Below are positions 1-8,611 of a stretch of DNA of 64,000 bases, one piece after another. Location of the stretch: the NCBI RefSeq assembly GCF_045038035.1, contig NZ_CP173427.1, positions 2,232,001 to 2,296,000 on the forward strand, written 5' to 3'. The notes under the pieces were generated by a model, which saw only the letters and a list, made by a program, of their open reading frames with translations, was not told where the DNA came from and made no database searches. How positions within the stretch are numbered: the first letter of the stretch is position 1; each line of letters begins with the position of its first letter. The translations under genes and the position numbers were made by a program. Source of the DNA: Paenibacillus_F chitinolyticus_A. GTDB taxonomy: Bacteria > Bacillota > Bacilli > Paenibacillales > NBRC-103111.

Positions 1-1
1 T

Positions 2-298
2 CAGACTCCGGACGGCAAGTCGCCGCTGGTGATTCTCGTCGGATTGTACAATCCGATTTCCATGCTGCCGGAGGCGCAGTTCTGGATCAAGCGGTTCAAC
101 CAGCAGATGGTGAGGCTCCAGTCGCGCACGGTCCGGTACGTGGACGTGTATCCGGCTTTCAAGGGAGCGGAGAGCCGCCTGATTTCCGACGATCTTTTTC
201 ACCCGAATGCGGAAGGGTACAAGCGGATAGCGGAATGCATCGCTCAGAGCGTCCCGCTCACTTCCCTTGCGGAAGGCGCGGGCATTAAAAAACAGTGA
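2..298 (+). CDS. SGNH/GDSL-type hydrolase, C-terminal part
   Basis: Only the last 98 residues lie in the window; the frame is open from base 2, so the start is upstream. The segment has a hydrophobic strand ending in GLYNP and a terminal DDLFHPNAEGYKRIA block. That block is the DxxHPN catalytic motif of SGNH hydrolases (esterases and lipases), where the Asp and His belong to the catalytic triad. The GDSL nucleophile block would be upstream and is not seen. The gene ends directly at a strong terminator shared with the convergent hemolysin III gene. The family is fairly sure; the substrate is unknown. Confidence 0.75.
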   Translation, partial: QTPDGKSPLVILVGLYNPISMLPEAQFWIKRFNQQMVRLQSRTVRYVDVYPAFKGAESRLISDDLFHPNAEGYKRIAECIAQSVPLTSLAEGAGIKKQ

Positions 299-322
299 AG
301 CGGCCGCTTCACTGTTTTTTTT
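285..322. terminator. bidirectional terminator
   Basis: A perfect inverted repeat (AACAGTGAAG/CTTCACTGTT around CGGCCG) is flanked by an A run on the left and eight T on the right. It lies between two convergent genes and can serve both. Confidence 0.9.
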
Positions 323-326
323 CGGT

Positions 327-962
327 TTACGCGGGGACAGGCAGGACCTGCATCACAGCGAAGAAGTGACAGACGCTGCCTCCGATGACGAACGAATGCC
401 AGATCGCATGGTGGTAGGGAATGCGCCGCCACAGATAGAACACCGTTCCGACCGTGTAGAGCAGTCCGCCCGCGACGAGCCAAATGATGCCGTTCGCCGA
501 TAATTGCTCGGTCAGGGGTTTAAAAGCCAGGACGATCAGCCAGCCCATGCCGATGTAACAGACCGTCGAGAGGACGATAAATCTTTTGACGAAGAAAATT
601 TTGAGCACGATTCCGAGAAGGGCGAGCCCCCATACGATGCCGAGCAGAGTCCATCCCAGCACTCCCCGCAGCGTAACGAGCATAAAGGGGGTGTAGGAGC
701 CGGCGATCAGTACATAGATAGCGGAATGGTCCATGATTTCGAAAATGTCTTTCAGCTTTCCTCCCGGAGCGCTGTGAACGAGCGTGGAGCACAGATAAAG
801 CAGAATCAGGGAAGTGCCGAAAATGCTAAAGCTGACGATATGCCAAGTGTTTCCGTATGTGGTCGCCTGCATGAGAAGAAGGACCAGAGCGGCGATGCTG
901 AGCAGGGTGCCGATTCCGTGCGAAACGGCGTTCGCGACTTCTTCGCGCGGTGAATATTCCAT
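327..962 (-). CDS. hemolysin III / PAQR family membrane protein
   Basis: The 211-residue protein has about seven hydrophobic segments. It carries the family's conserved N-terminal SHGIGT, the HSAIYVLIAGSYTPF segment, and the C-terminal HAIWHSFVIGG...HFF histidines that bind a metal in PAQR/HlyIII proteins. These are integral membrane proteins of the Bacillus YplQ type, and their physiological role is poorly defined despite the name. The ATG at 962 is preferred because GGAGG lies 8 bases upstream; an in-frame ATG at 977 would leave that site inside the gene. The gene is monocistronic and converges on the shared terminator at 285-322. Confidence 0.9.
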   Translation of the reverse strand: MEYSPREEVANAVSHGIGTLLSIAALVLLLMQATTYGNTWHIVSFSIFGTSLILLYLCSTLVHSAPGGKLKDIFEIMDHSAIYVLIAGSYTPFMLVTLRGVLGWTLLGIVWGLALLGIVLKIFFVKRFIVLSTVCYIGMGWLIVLAFKPLTEQLSANGIIWLVAGGLLYTVGTVFYLWRRIPYHHAIWHSFVIGGSVCHFFAVMQVLPVPA

Positions 963-1286
963 AGGTAATTCCTCCATGCTATCCGGGACTGTGTGCCCAA
1001 TTTACTGGCTTCTGTACACTTAGACGCATTTCCTCGACAAAGCCCTTCAACGTTATTACCCGTTTTTGTGCCAATTTAGATGGAACTTTTAACCAACGGG
1101 CCTTTCCGGGTAAACCTGAAGACTCAGAATCTGCATAAATATACAGGTTTATTGCCCTACATGCGGCCGATAAAGCATTTTAATAAAGCATCTTGCATAA
1201 AAGAAACGATTTCGGTATACTAAAGCATGTTCTTTTTCGAATTGACCCTTCGTTAATAAACCACTTTGCATAAAGGAGCACACGAC
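963..1286. promoter_or_regulatory. intergenic region with promoter of amino acid transporter
   Basis: This divergent spacer contains a good sigma-A promoter, TTGCAT (1193-1198), 17 bases, TATACT (1216-1221), reading into the transporter. Upstream lies an inverted repeat (TAAACCTG near 1111 with CAGGTTTA near 1144). TGCATAAATATACA at 1132-1145 loosely resembles a Bacillus arginine-repressor box. TGCATAAA occurs three times (about 1132, 1194 and 1267). Regulation by AhrC/ArgR is only a guess. Confidence 0.6.
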
Positions 1287-2102
1287 ATGAAAAAATGGGG
1301 ACTGACACTTATCGCCCTTGTACTGACTATGAGCCTCATAGCTGCATGCGGCAAAAAAACCGAAGCACCGAAAGACGCGTCCGGCGGCGCCCAGACAACG
1401 GCACCTGCCAAGAAGCTTATTCTGGGGACGAGCGCGGATTACCCGCCGTATGAATTCCACAAATCGACGAACGGCAAAGACGAAATTATCGGTTTCGACA
1501 TCATGATCGCCAAAGAAATCGCGAAAGACATGGGAGCCGAGCTTGAAATCAAAGACATGAAGTTCGACGGCCTGCTGCCTGCGCTTCAATCCGGCAACGT
1601 GGATATGATCCTTTCCGGAATGACGCCTACCGAAGAGCGCAAGAAGAATGTTGATTTCTCCAAAACGTATTACACCGCCAAGCAGATGATCGTGGTCCGC
1701 GCGGAAGACAAAGACAAGTACAAGACGATGGACAGCCTGACAGGCAAACGGATCGTCGTACAGAAAGCTTCCATTCAAGAAACGGTAGCCAAAGAACAAA
1801 TCAAGGACGCCAAAATCAAAACACTAAGCAAAATTACCGACATCGTGCTTGAGCTGAAAAACAAAAATGCCGACGCCGCGATTATCGAGCTTCCGGTTGC
1901 GACTTCCCACGTAAACCGCGACAAGAGCATCGTGATCGCCGAAGCGACACCGACTGTTGAAGAAGCCGGTTCCGCGGTTGCTTTCAAGAAAGGCAGCCAG
2001 GATAAGATCGATCTGGTAAACAAGACGATCGACCGTCTGATCGCGGAGAAGAAGATCGAGCAGTTCGTAACCGAAGCCTCCAACCAGGTGGAAGCCGAGT
2101 AA
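1287..2102 (+). CDS. polar amino acid ABC transporter, substrate-binding lipoprotein
   Basis: The 271-residue protein starts with a lipoprotein signal peptide ending in LIAAC (Cys21 lipidated). It continues as a family 3 solute-binding protein: LGTSADYPPYEF, GFDIMIAKEIA, DGLLPALQSGNVDMILSGMT and the late EEAGSAVAFKKG segment. It captures a polar amino acid outside the membrane and delivers it to the permease and ATPase encoded next. The set resembles Bacillus ArtPQR (YqiXYZ), so arginine is a reasonable but unproven substrate. ATG 1287 is chosen because AAAGGAG sits 8 bases upstream. A hairpin terminator follows, so this gene is probably made in excess over its partners. Confidence 0.93.
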   Translation: MKKWGLTLIALVLTMSLIAACGKKTEAPKDASGGAQTTAPAKKLILGTSADYPPYEFHKSTNGKDEIIGFDIMIAKEIAKDMGAELEIKDMKFDGLLPALQSGNVDMILSGMTPTEERKKNVDFSKTYYTAKQMIVVRAEDKDKYKTMDSLTGKRIVVQKASIQETVAKEQIKDAKIKTLSKITDIVLELKNKNADAAIIELPVATSHVNRDKSIVIAEATPTVEEAGSAVAFKKGSQDKIDLVNKTIDRLIAEKKIEQFVTEASNQVEAE

Positions 2103-2141
2103 GCTCAGGGTTATCGGACCGGTAACTGCAATAAATGTGAG

Positions 2142-2173
2142 ATAGCGGAGAACCCTCCGCTATTTTCTTTTTT
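2142..2173 (+). terminator. internal terminator after binding-protein gene
   Basis: ATAGCGGA/TCCGCTAT forms a hairpin with a six-base loop, followed by TTTTCTTTTTT. It lies between the binding-protein gene and the permease gene, so it may be leaky or the permease may have its own promoter. A TATAAT occurs at 2204-2209, without a convincing -35. Confidence 0.8.
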
Positions 2174-2249
2174 CAGGGATGGTCACAGGGTGTATAGAAA
2201 TTGTATAATTAGCGGTGTCCATCCGCACTTAAGGAGGAGTTAGCAGCCC

Positions 2250-2939
2250 ATGAATTTTTCATTTTTAAACGAATACGGGCATTATTTTGTGGACGGAACG
2301 AAGGTCACGCTTCTTCTGTCCGTGATTACGGTCATTTTAGGCGCTATTTTCGGAACAGGGATGAGCTTGCTCCGTTTGTCGGGAATTTGGCCGCTCCGGT
2401 GGCTGGCTACCGCGTATATCGAGTTTTTCCGGGGAACTCCGATCATTATTCAAATTTTCCTCGTGTATTATGCGCTGCCGCAGTTTATCCCGGACTTTCA
2501 TTTCCCTCCGTTCCCGTTTCTGGAAGAGTACGGCGGAGAATTTACCGCAGCCGTCATTACGCTCGGACTTAACAGTACGGCCTATGTGGCTGAAATTATG
2601 CGCGCGGGCATCCAGTCCGTGGACAAGGGACAGATGGAAGCGGCCCGTTCCCTCGGAATGAAGCCGTGGATGGCGATGCGTCTCGTCGTGATTCCGCAGG
2701 CGTTCCGCACCGTACTTCCGGCGCTCGGTAACGAGCTGGTCGTCGTCATCAAGGAAACGTCGATCGTCTCGGTCATCGGCCTCAACGAACTGATGTTCAA
2801 CGCGGACACGGTCAAAGGAAGCCTGTCGCTTCCGTTCGAGCCGCTGATCATCGCCGCTTTTATTTATCTGATCATCACCCTGACGCTGTCCAAGCTCGTC
2901 GGAATGCTCGAAAGGAGGCTGACGAAGTCGAATGCTTAA
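2250..2939 (+). CDS. polar amino acid ABC transporter permease
   Basis: The 229-residue inner-membrane protein is of the His/Glu/Gln/Arg family. An N-terminal membrane segment is followed by EFFRGTPIIIQIFLVYY, which is typical of amino acid permeases. The cytoplasmic EAA loop (EAARSLGMKPWMAMRLVVIPQAF) docks onto the ATPase. Length is normal for the family. Its end overlaps the ATPase gene by 8 bases, indicating translational coupling. It probably works as a homodimer, since only one permease gene is present. Confidence 0.93.
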   Translation: MNFSFLNEYGHYFVDGTKVTLLLSVITVILGAIFGTGMSLLRLSGIWPLRWLATAYIEFFRGTPIIIQIFLVYYALPQFIPDFHFPPFPFLEEYGGEFTAAVITLGLNSTAYVAEIMRAGIQSVDKGQMEAARSLGMKPWMAMRLVVIPQAFRTVLPALGNELVVVIKETSIVSVIGLNELMFNADTVKGSLSLPFEPLIIAAFIYLIITLTLSKLVGMLERRLTKSNA

Positions 2940-3654
2940 AATCACGAATCTTCACAAACATTTCGGTAAGTTAAACGTGCTGAACGGAATCGACATCGAG
3001 ATCGAAAAAGGCGAGGTCGTCGTTGTCATCGGGCCTTCCGGCTCGGGCAAAAGCACGTTCCTGCGCTGTCTCAACCTGCTGGAAGTGCCGACCGACGGCG
3101 AAATCCTCTTCGAGGGTATTTCCATTACGAACAAGAAAACGGATATCAATTCCGTCCGGCAGAAGATGGGCATGGTGTTCCAGCAGTTCAACCTGTTCCC
3201 CCATCTGTCGGTAAAAGATAACATTACGCTTGCTCCGCGCAAGCTGAAAAAAATGTCGGCGAGCCAGGCGAGTGAAACCGCAGCCGATCTGCTCCGTAAA
3301 GTAGGATTGGCGGAAAAAGCCGACGCTTATCCGGCCCAGTTGTCCGGAGGGCAGAAGCAGCGGATCGCGATCGCGCGCGCGCTTGCGATGTCCCCCGACG
3401 TCATGCTGTTCGACGAGCCTACCTCCGCGCTAGATCCCGAGATGGTCGGCGAGGTGCTTGACGTCATGAAAAAGCTGGCGAAAGACGGCATGACCATGGT
3501 CGTCGTCACGCATGAAATGGGATTTGCCCGCGAAGTAGGCGACCGCGTCGTCTTCATGGACGGGGGCGTCATCGTCGAACAGGGCAGGCCGGAAGAAGTG
3601 TTCTCGAACCCGCAGCATGCCCGGACGAAGGAATTCCTGGGTAAGGTGCTGTAA
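2932..3654 (+). CDS. polar amino acid ABC transporter ATP-binding protein
   Basis: The 240-residue ABC ATPase has Walker A GPSGSGKST (residues 34-42), a Q-loop (MVFQQFNLFPHLSV), signature LSGGQ, Walker B VMLFDEPTSALDP and an H-loop VVVTHEMGFA. The phrase FLRCLNLLE after Walker A is typical of the GlnQ/ArtR/HisP branch. It energises uptake with the upstream permease and lipoprotein. All motifs are intact. Confidence 0.95.
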   Translation: MLKITNLHKHFGKLNVLNGIDIEIEKGEVVVVIGPSGSGKSTFLRCLNLLEVPTDGEILFEGISITNKKTDINSVRQKMGMVFQQFNLFPHLSVKDNITLAPRKLKKMSASQASETAADLLRKVGLAEKADAYPAQLSGGQKQRIAIARALAMSPDVMLFDEPTSALDPEMVGEVLDVMKKLAKDGMTMVVVTHEMGFAREVGDRVVFMDGGVIVEQGRPEEVFSNPQHARTKEFLGKVL

Positions 3655-3701
3655 GCGAGATCGAACGCGAAATTGTTACTGCAGAGCAGGGAGGAAGTCT
3701 C

Positions 3702-4550
3702 GTGGCGCCCATTAAAATGTTTACGGACAGCACGAATGATTTAAATCCGCACTATTTGAAGGAAAACGAAATTGGCGTCGTTCCCCTTTATGTCGTCTTC
3801 GGCGACGATTCTTACCGGGACGGGGTGGACATCACACCGGAAGTCCTGTACCGGAAAGTCGAACAGTCGGGCAAGCTGCCCAAGACGGCGGCTCCGTCGC
3901 CGGCGGACTTCGAGAAAGCGTTCCGGCCTCATATCGAACAGGGCTTCGATATCGTCTATATCGGGCTTTCTTCCGAAGTTTCTTCGACTTATCAGAATGC
4001 CGTGTTAACGTCCGACCTCTTTCCGGAAGGACGGATAACCGTTATCGATTCCCGCAACCTGGCTACCGGCATCGGCATTCTGATCTGCAAAGCCGTGGAA
4101 GCGGCCAAGCAGGGACGCAGTGCGGCGGAGATCGAAGCCATGGTAAAATCGTTCATTCCGAAGGTGAGCACGGAATTCATTATCGATACGCTGGATTATT
4201 TGCATAAAGGCGGCCGTTGTACAAGCTTACAGGCTTTTTTCGGAAGCCTGCTCAAAATCCGCCCGGTCGTGCAAGTCAAGGACGGTTCCATGATTCTAAC
4301 TTCCAAAGTGCGTGGTAAGAGGGAGAAAGCGCTGGAACAGCTGGTGGACAACGCGCTGGCCTTCAAGCACGAGATGGACCCGGATGTCCTGTTCGTCACG
4401 CATTCCATGGCGCAGGAGGAAGCGGAGCTTGTACGTGCCCGCCTTCTGCAGGAAACGGGTGTCAAACGGATTGAGATTACGGAAACCGGATGTGTGATTT
4501 CCAGTCATTGCGGTCCTCAGACAGTGGGCATCGTATTTATTAAATCTTAG
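3702..4550 (+). CDS. DegV family protein (fatty-acid binding, FakB-like), first copy
   Basis: The 282-residue protein starts with GTG behind GGGAGGAAG. It has the DegV features: an N-terminal FTDSTNDL strand-loop, PKTAAPSPADF, the GLSSEVSSTYQNA lipid-headgroup loop, a C-terminal KGGRC helix and the closing GCVISSHCGPQTVGI segment. DegV proteins bind a fatty acid in a buried pocket; FakB members present it to FakA kinase for phospholipid synthesis. No fakA is visible here. It is followed 15 bases later by a second DegV gene of identical length, so a tandem duplication is likely. Confidence 0.92.
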   Translation: MAPIKMFTDSTNDLNPHYLKENEIGVVPLYVVFGDDSYRDGVDITPEVLYRKVEQSGKLPKTAAPSPADFEKAFRPHIEQGFDIVYIGLSSEVSSTYQNAVLTSDLFPEGRITVIDSRNLATGIGILICKAVEAAKQGRSAAEIEAMVKSFIPKVSTEFIIDTLDYLHKGGRCTSLQAFFGSLLKIRPVVQVKDGSMILTSKVRGKREKALEQLVDNALAFKHEMDPDVLFVTHSMAQEEAELVRARLLQETGVKRIEITETGCVISSHCGPQTVGIVFIKS

Positions 4551-4565
4551 AAATGAGGGTACTTC

Positions 4566-5414
4566 TTGACGATCAAGATTATTACGGATGGAACTTCCGA
4601 TTTGCCTCAGGAGCTGGCCCGGGAATTAGACATCACAGTCGTTCCCCTGCTCGTCCGTTTCGGCGACAAGGAAATGACTTCAGACATGAGCAGGACTTTA
4701 TTCTATGAGCTGATGAGGCAGGAGCCCAAGCTTCCTCAGACCGCGAGTCCCGCCCCGCATACTTTTATGGAAGAGTACCGCAAGGCTTCACAAAGTGACA
4801 TTCTGGTAGTCTCTGTTTCGTCTAATCTCAGCAGTACCTATCATCATGCCCTCATGGCAAGGGAACAACTTATGGAGGACGGCTATACAGGCCGGATCGA
4901 AGTGCTGGATTCCCGCACGGCTTCTCTGGGACAAGGTCTTCTTGCCGTAAAAGCGGCCAAGCTCGCGAAAGAAGGCTTGCCGTTTGAAGAGCTGGTGGCC
5001 CGGATGAAGGAAGAAATCAAAAGCCATCATACGTATTTTTTCCTGGACACGCTTGAAAATGTCATAAAAGGAGGCCGCCTCGACCGCGTCCGCGGAGCTG
5101 TGGCTTCCGTGCTGAACATCAAGCAGATCATGAAAGCGAGCGAAGAAGGCACCCTGGAGCCTTTCGAGAAAGTGCGCGGGACCCAGAATGCGATCAAGCG
5201 TCTGATCGAACGGGTAAGCGAGAAGGTGAGCGAAACCCGCCACGATCTGGAGCGGTGCATTCTCGGCATTGCGCACAGCAACTGCGAGGACCGCGCCCGG
5301 GACGTGAGAGATCAGCTGCTCCGGCTGTTCCCGTTCGGTCAGGTCGTCATAACCGAGATGGGGCCGGTTATCGGCACCTACGCGGGAGAGGGCGGCATCC
5401 TTATCAGCTGCTAA
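4566..5414 (+). CDS. DegV family protein (fatty-acid binding, FakB-like), second copy
   Basis: The 282-residue DegV protein has a TTG start at 4566, about 7 bases after GAGGGT. Matching blocks to the upstream gene are IITDGTSDLP, PQTASPAPHTF, SVSSNLSSTYHHA, KGGRLDRVRGA and a C-terminal GPVIGTYAGEGGI. The sequence has diverged well from its neighbour, so the two may prefer different acyl chains, as FakB1 and FakB2 do in Staphylococcus (inference). A bidirectional terminator follows. Confidence 0.92.
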   Translation: MTIKIITDGTSDLPQELARELDITVVPLLVRFGDKEMTSDMSRTLFYELMRQEPKLPQTASPAPHTFMEEYRKASQSDILVVSVSSNLSSTYHHALMAREQLMEDGYTGRIEVLDSRTASLGQGLLAVKAAKLAKEGLPFEELVARMKEEIKSHHTYFFLDTLENVIKGGRLDRVRGAVASVLNIKQIMKASEEGTLEPFEKVRGTQNAIKRLIERVSEKVSETRHDLERCILGIAHSNCEDRARDVRDQLLRLFPFGQVVITEMGPVIGTYAGEGGILISC

Positions 5415-5496
5415 CGGCTGATAACAGCCGCTCCCGGCCGATGGTGCGAGCAGTTTCGGCCGGCTGACCGGTGCACACATACAGGCATGGACATAC

Positions 5497-5542
5497 AAAA
5501 GGCTGTCTGCCGGTCCGCTGGACCGGTAGACAGCCTTTTTTT
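5497..5542. terminator. strong bidirectional terminator
   Basis: An almost perfect 20-base stem (AAAAGGCTGTCT.CCGGTCC and its complement) has a 3-base loop, with A and T runs on the two sides. It separates the convergent degV and helD genes. Confidence 0.92.
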
Positions 5543-5563
5543 GTGCGCGTATGCGTGGATGCG

Positions 5564-7756
5564 TTATTCTGCCTGCCGGTCCGCGCTTTCTTCCACGGGA
5601 AGCTCCCGTGTGACAATCTCGGGATCGTCGACGTTCACGAGCGGGGAAGGCTCGCCGTCGTAGAGCACCCACAAATCGTGCAGGGCGCGGGTACAGCCCA
5701 CGTAGAGCAGCTTGGCGTCCTGAGCGTCGGCCCCGTAGCGGAGCGGGTCCGCATCCGTCAAGATGGCGGCGTCGAACTCGAGCCCTTTCGTCAGGTAGAC
5801 GGGCACGACCGAGATCCCGCCGGCGTACTGCTTCTGGTCCGCGGTGATTCTGCTGGCCGCAAGGCCCAGCTCTCCAAGCTGCGCGTGCAGCCGCACGGCG
5901 TCTTCCTCGGTGCGCGTGATAACCGCCACCGTATCGTAGTTCCGGCGGAGAAGCCGCTCGACCGCATCGCGGAGGAAGGCGCTTTCCCGCTCCTTCTCTA
6001 CCCGGAGCACCTTGACCCGTTCGCCGGACCGGAATACGGGAACGGCCAGGAGACCGGCTCCGACTCCGGCGGAGAGGACGTGGTTCGCGAAACGGATAAT
6101 TTCCATCGTGGAGCGGTAGCTCCGCTCCAGTTCGAAATATGCGGTTTCGTCTTCCCCGAAAAGCGATGTGAGCTCGGCCCAGTCCTGCGTTCCACGGTAG
6201 GCGTGGATCCCCTGGGACAGGTCGCCCAGTATCGTGAAGGAATGCTGCCGGGTGTATTGGTCGAGCACGGCAATCTGGAAAGGCGAAGCGTCCTGCGCTT
6301 CGTCGATGACCACGTGGTCGAACCGCTCCGAGCCTTCAATGCCGTGCAGGGAGGCATGGATAAAGACGAGCGCCGGAAGATCCTCGTGGCGCACCTTCTT
6401 GCGGCGGAAGGAGGCCAGCGTATCTTTCGCCACGGCTTCGGGAATCCGGCCGCGCAGTTCTTCCGTCATCCAGACGGGCCCGGCTTTGGGATCGAACACG
6501 GCTTTATAGAACGACAGCGCATCGAGCTCCGGCCAGCCTTTCAGGTATGCTTTCAGCCGCTGGGTCGATTTGGTTTTCCGTTCTTTTTTCTGCTTGGCGT
6601 CCCACACTTTGTCCAGTTCCATCGTTATCCATCGTTTGATACGGGCGACGACCCGCTCTCTGCGCTTGGCGGGAGGGAGATGTTTGTATTCTTCGTTGTA
6701 CCAGACGCCGATCGTTTCGGCCGGGAGCGTTTTCCCGTCCCAAGGGTGAAACGGTTCCTGCGGAAGACAGGTCCGCGCGTAGCCGTCAAAGCAGCTTTCC
6801 AGGAAGCTCCTGAAGGCGACGGAGCCTTTCCAGCGGCCGGAAACGTCGTCGTTCAGCGGCGGGCGCTTGGAACCGAGGGCAAACCAGACGGCACTTTCGT
6901 CGGCGGGATTTTCCAGCGCGAAGGAAAGTCCGGTCAGCTCAATGGCCCAATCCGCAAACGTGCTCTGCCGGATATGTCCGACGCCGAGCTCCGGGAGAAC
7001 CCCGGATATGTAATCGAGAAACATGGAGTTCGGTGCGAAAATCATCATATTTTCCGCTTTAACCTGGTCGCGGTATTGATAGAGCAGAAAAGCGAGACGG
7101 TGGAGAGCGACGGTCGTCTTGCCGCTTCCCGCGACGCCCTGGATAATAAGGGCCGAGTTTTTGGCCGAACGTATAATTTTATCCTGCTCCGCCTGGATCG
7201 TGGAGACGATATCGCGCAGCTTATTGTCTTTGTTCTCGCCGAGCCGGTACAGCAAAAACTCGTCTCCGCCCGCTCCGGACAGAAGATCGCTGTCCCGCTC
7301 GTATGTATCGACGACCCGCTGGAGAATCCGCTTGCGGATGACCAGGTTTCTTTTTAAATACACCAGACCTTCGACAAGGCCGTCGGGAGATTCGTACGAC
7401 GCTTTCTCGTCCCCGCCCGTATAGGAATAAAACATGCTGGCCACCGGCGCCCGCCAGTCAATGACGTGAGGTTCTCCGCCGTTCTCGTCGTCGACGCCGA
7501 ACTTGCCGATGTATAAAGCGGACTTGCCGGCAGCGTTTTCAGATTGAAAGTCGAGACGGCCGAAATAAGGTTCGTCCGATGCCAAGGCAAGCGACTGCCG
7601 GCTGCTTTCGCGTACGGCTTCCAGCGCCTGTTCCGTGAAATCCGGCCCCCGGTATACGGGAACGGCCTGCAGCTCCGCGAGTCTCCGGTTGACGTCCGCC
7701 AGGATGGCGTCCAGCCGGTTTTGTTCCTCTTGATAGGCACTTTGATTCTTATCCAA
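5564..7756 (-). CDS. helD: HelD-type RNA polymerase recycling ATPase (UvrD/Rep superfamily)
   Basis: The 730-residue protein is of the size and layout of Bacillus HelD. A predicted N-terminal helical hairpin (about residues 1-60) would enter the RNA polymerase secondary channel. Walker A GVAGSGKTT is at 207-215, and Walker B VVIDEAQD in the middle. C-terminal superfamily 1 motifs include LGDLSQGIHAYRG, ELERSYRSTMEI and YVGCTRALHDLWVLYDG. HelD releases stalled RNA polymerase from DNA using ATP, although by sequence it is a helicase-like protein. The start is TTG 7756, with GGGGG about 10 bases upstream. Confidence 0.9.
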   Translation of the reverse strand: MDKNQSAYQEEQNRLDAILADVNRRLAELQAVPVYRGPDFTEQALEAVRESSRQSLALASDEPYFGRLDFQSENAAGKSALYIGKFGVDDENGGEPHVIDWRAPVASMFYSYTGGDEKASYESPDGLVEGLVYLKRNLVIRKRILQRVVDTYERDSDLLSGAGGDEFLLYRLGENKDNKLRDIVSTIQAEQDKIIRSAKNSALIIQGVAGSGKTTVALHRLAFLLYQYRDQVKAENMMIFAPNSMFLDYISGVLPELGVGHIRQSTFADWAIELTGLSFALENPADESAVWFALGSKRPPLNDDVSGRWKGSVAFRSFLESCFDGYARTCLPQEPFHPWDGKTLPAETIGVWYNEEYKHLPPAKRRERVVARIKRWITMELDKVWDAKQKKERKTKSTQRLKAYLKGWPELDALSFYKAVFDPKAGPVWMTEELRGRIPEAVAKDTLASFRRKKVRHEDLPALVFIHASLHGIEGSERFDHVVIDEAQDASPFQIAVLDQYTRQHSFTILGDLSQGIHAYRGTQDWAELTSLFGEDETAYFELERSYRSTMEIIRFANHVLSAGVGAGLLAVPVFRSGERVKVLRVEKERESAFLRDAVERLLRRNYDTVAVITRTEEDAVRLHAQLGELGLAASRITADQKQYAGGISVVPVYLTKGLEFDAAILTDADPLRYGADAQDAKLLYVGCTRALHDLWVLYDGEPSPLVNVDDPEIVTRELPVEESADRQAE

Positions 7757-7912
7757 GATCAGTTACCCCCTAAGATCAGATTTTGAGCATGAAGAAACAA
7801 TATATCATATCCGGCAAACAATGGCAACAACACCGGGCATGGCGGTCAAGTCTCGGCGCGGTCTATGCTGAAGGGAAAGAAAACGGACAGCCGAAGGCGG
7901 TAAGCCCCGAGT

Positions 7913-7941
7913 TTCTGGCAGGATCATCCTTGTGGTATAAT
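7913..7941 (+). promoter_or_regulatory. extended -10 promoter for MOSC gene
   Basis: TGGTATAAT (7933-7941) is an extended -10. A weak -35 (TTCTGG, 7913-7918) lies 17 bases upstream. It is the only clear signal in the 7757-8017 spacer, which otherwise holds no supported gene. Confidence 0.55.
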
Positions 7942-8017
7942 GACTGCATATTTTCAGAGAACCGCATCATCTAGGATGAAGTTTAAGTTCTCCTAACCGA
8001 ACCTGGAGTGAGCTGCC

Positions 8018-8578
8018 GTGAAAAAAGGAAACGAACAACAGGCCGTCATGACCGGCCTTCTTATTGCGGACAAGTCCGGGACGTTTATTACGCGTCATCT
8101 CGATTGGGCCGAGCTGCAGTTCGGGGGATTGGCCGGAGACCGGCATTTCGGTCTCATAAGCAAGGCCGACGTACGTCAGCCGATGTATCCGCGGGGAGCC
8201 GAAATCATGAACCGGAGGCAGATCAGCATCGTGTCCGAGGAGGAATGCGAAGAGATTGCGGCCGCTCTCGGCATTGAACGCGTCGCGCCCGAGTGGCTGG
8301 GAGCGAACATGGCGCTCAAGGGGCTGGAACGTCTGACCGCACTGCCACGGGGAACGAGAATTTTGTTTCCGAGCGGAGCGGGACTCGTGTGCGAAGGAGA
8401 GAACGAACCGTGCGTCCATCCGGGTAAGGTGATCGCCGAGCAGACGGGGAATCCCAAGCTTGCGGGCAAGTTCGTCAAAGCCGCCTGGAACCGCAGAGGA
8501 ATCGTGGCTTCGGTCGAAAGACCCGGCATCGTTTCCGCCGGGGACGAGGTAAGGATTCTTTTTCCGGACGAATTGTAA
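8018..8578 (+). CDS. MOSC domain protein
   Basis: The 186-residue protein has a GTG start at 8018. It matches small MOSC-domain proteins (YiiM/MOCS C-terminal type). GGLAGDRHFG near residues 36-45 and the late NEPCVHPG segment carry the conserved cysteine proposed to bind a molybdenum cofactor or sulfur. The YPRGAEIMNRRQISIVSEEE block is also typical. MOSC proteins take part in sulfur transfer or molybdoenzyme reduction of N-hydroxylated compounds; the substrate here is unknown. A phosphoesterase gene follows after 33 bases and may be co-transcribed. Confidence 0.85.
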   Translation: MKKGNEQQAVMTGLLIADKSGTFITRHLDWAELQFGGLAGDRHFGLISKADVRQPMYPRGAEIMNRRQISIVSEEECEEIAAALGIERVAPEWLGANMALKGLERLTALPRGTRILFPSGAGLVCEGENEPCVHPGKVIAEQTGNPKLAGKFVKAAWNRRGIVASVERPGIVSAGDEVRILFPDEL

Positions 8579-8611
8579 GCTGATACTTGCCGTTTGAAAG
8601 GAGTTTTGCGC

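Noticed and set aside
5471..7357. A 628-codon open frame on the plus strand
   Set aside because: It lies antisense to helD, has no ribosome site, and its product is a low-complexity Arg/Gly/Val-rich translation typical of a shadow frame.
7783..7974. A 63-codon frame between helD and the MOSC gene
   Set aside because: It has no ribosome site, and its end overlaps the promoter of the MOSC gene.
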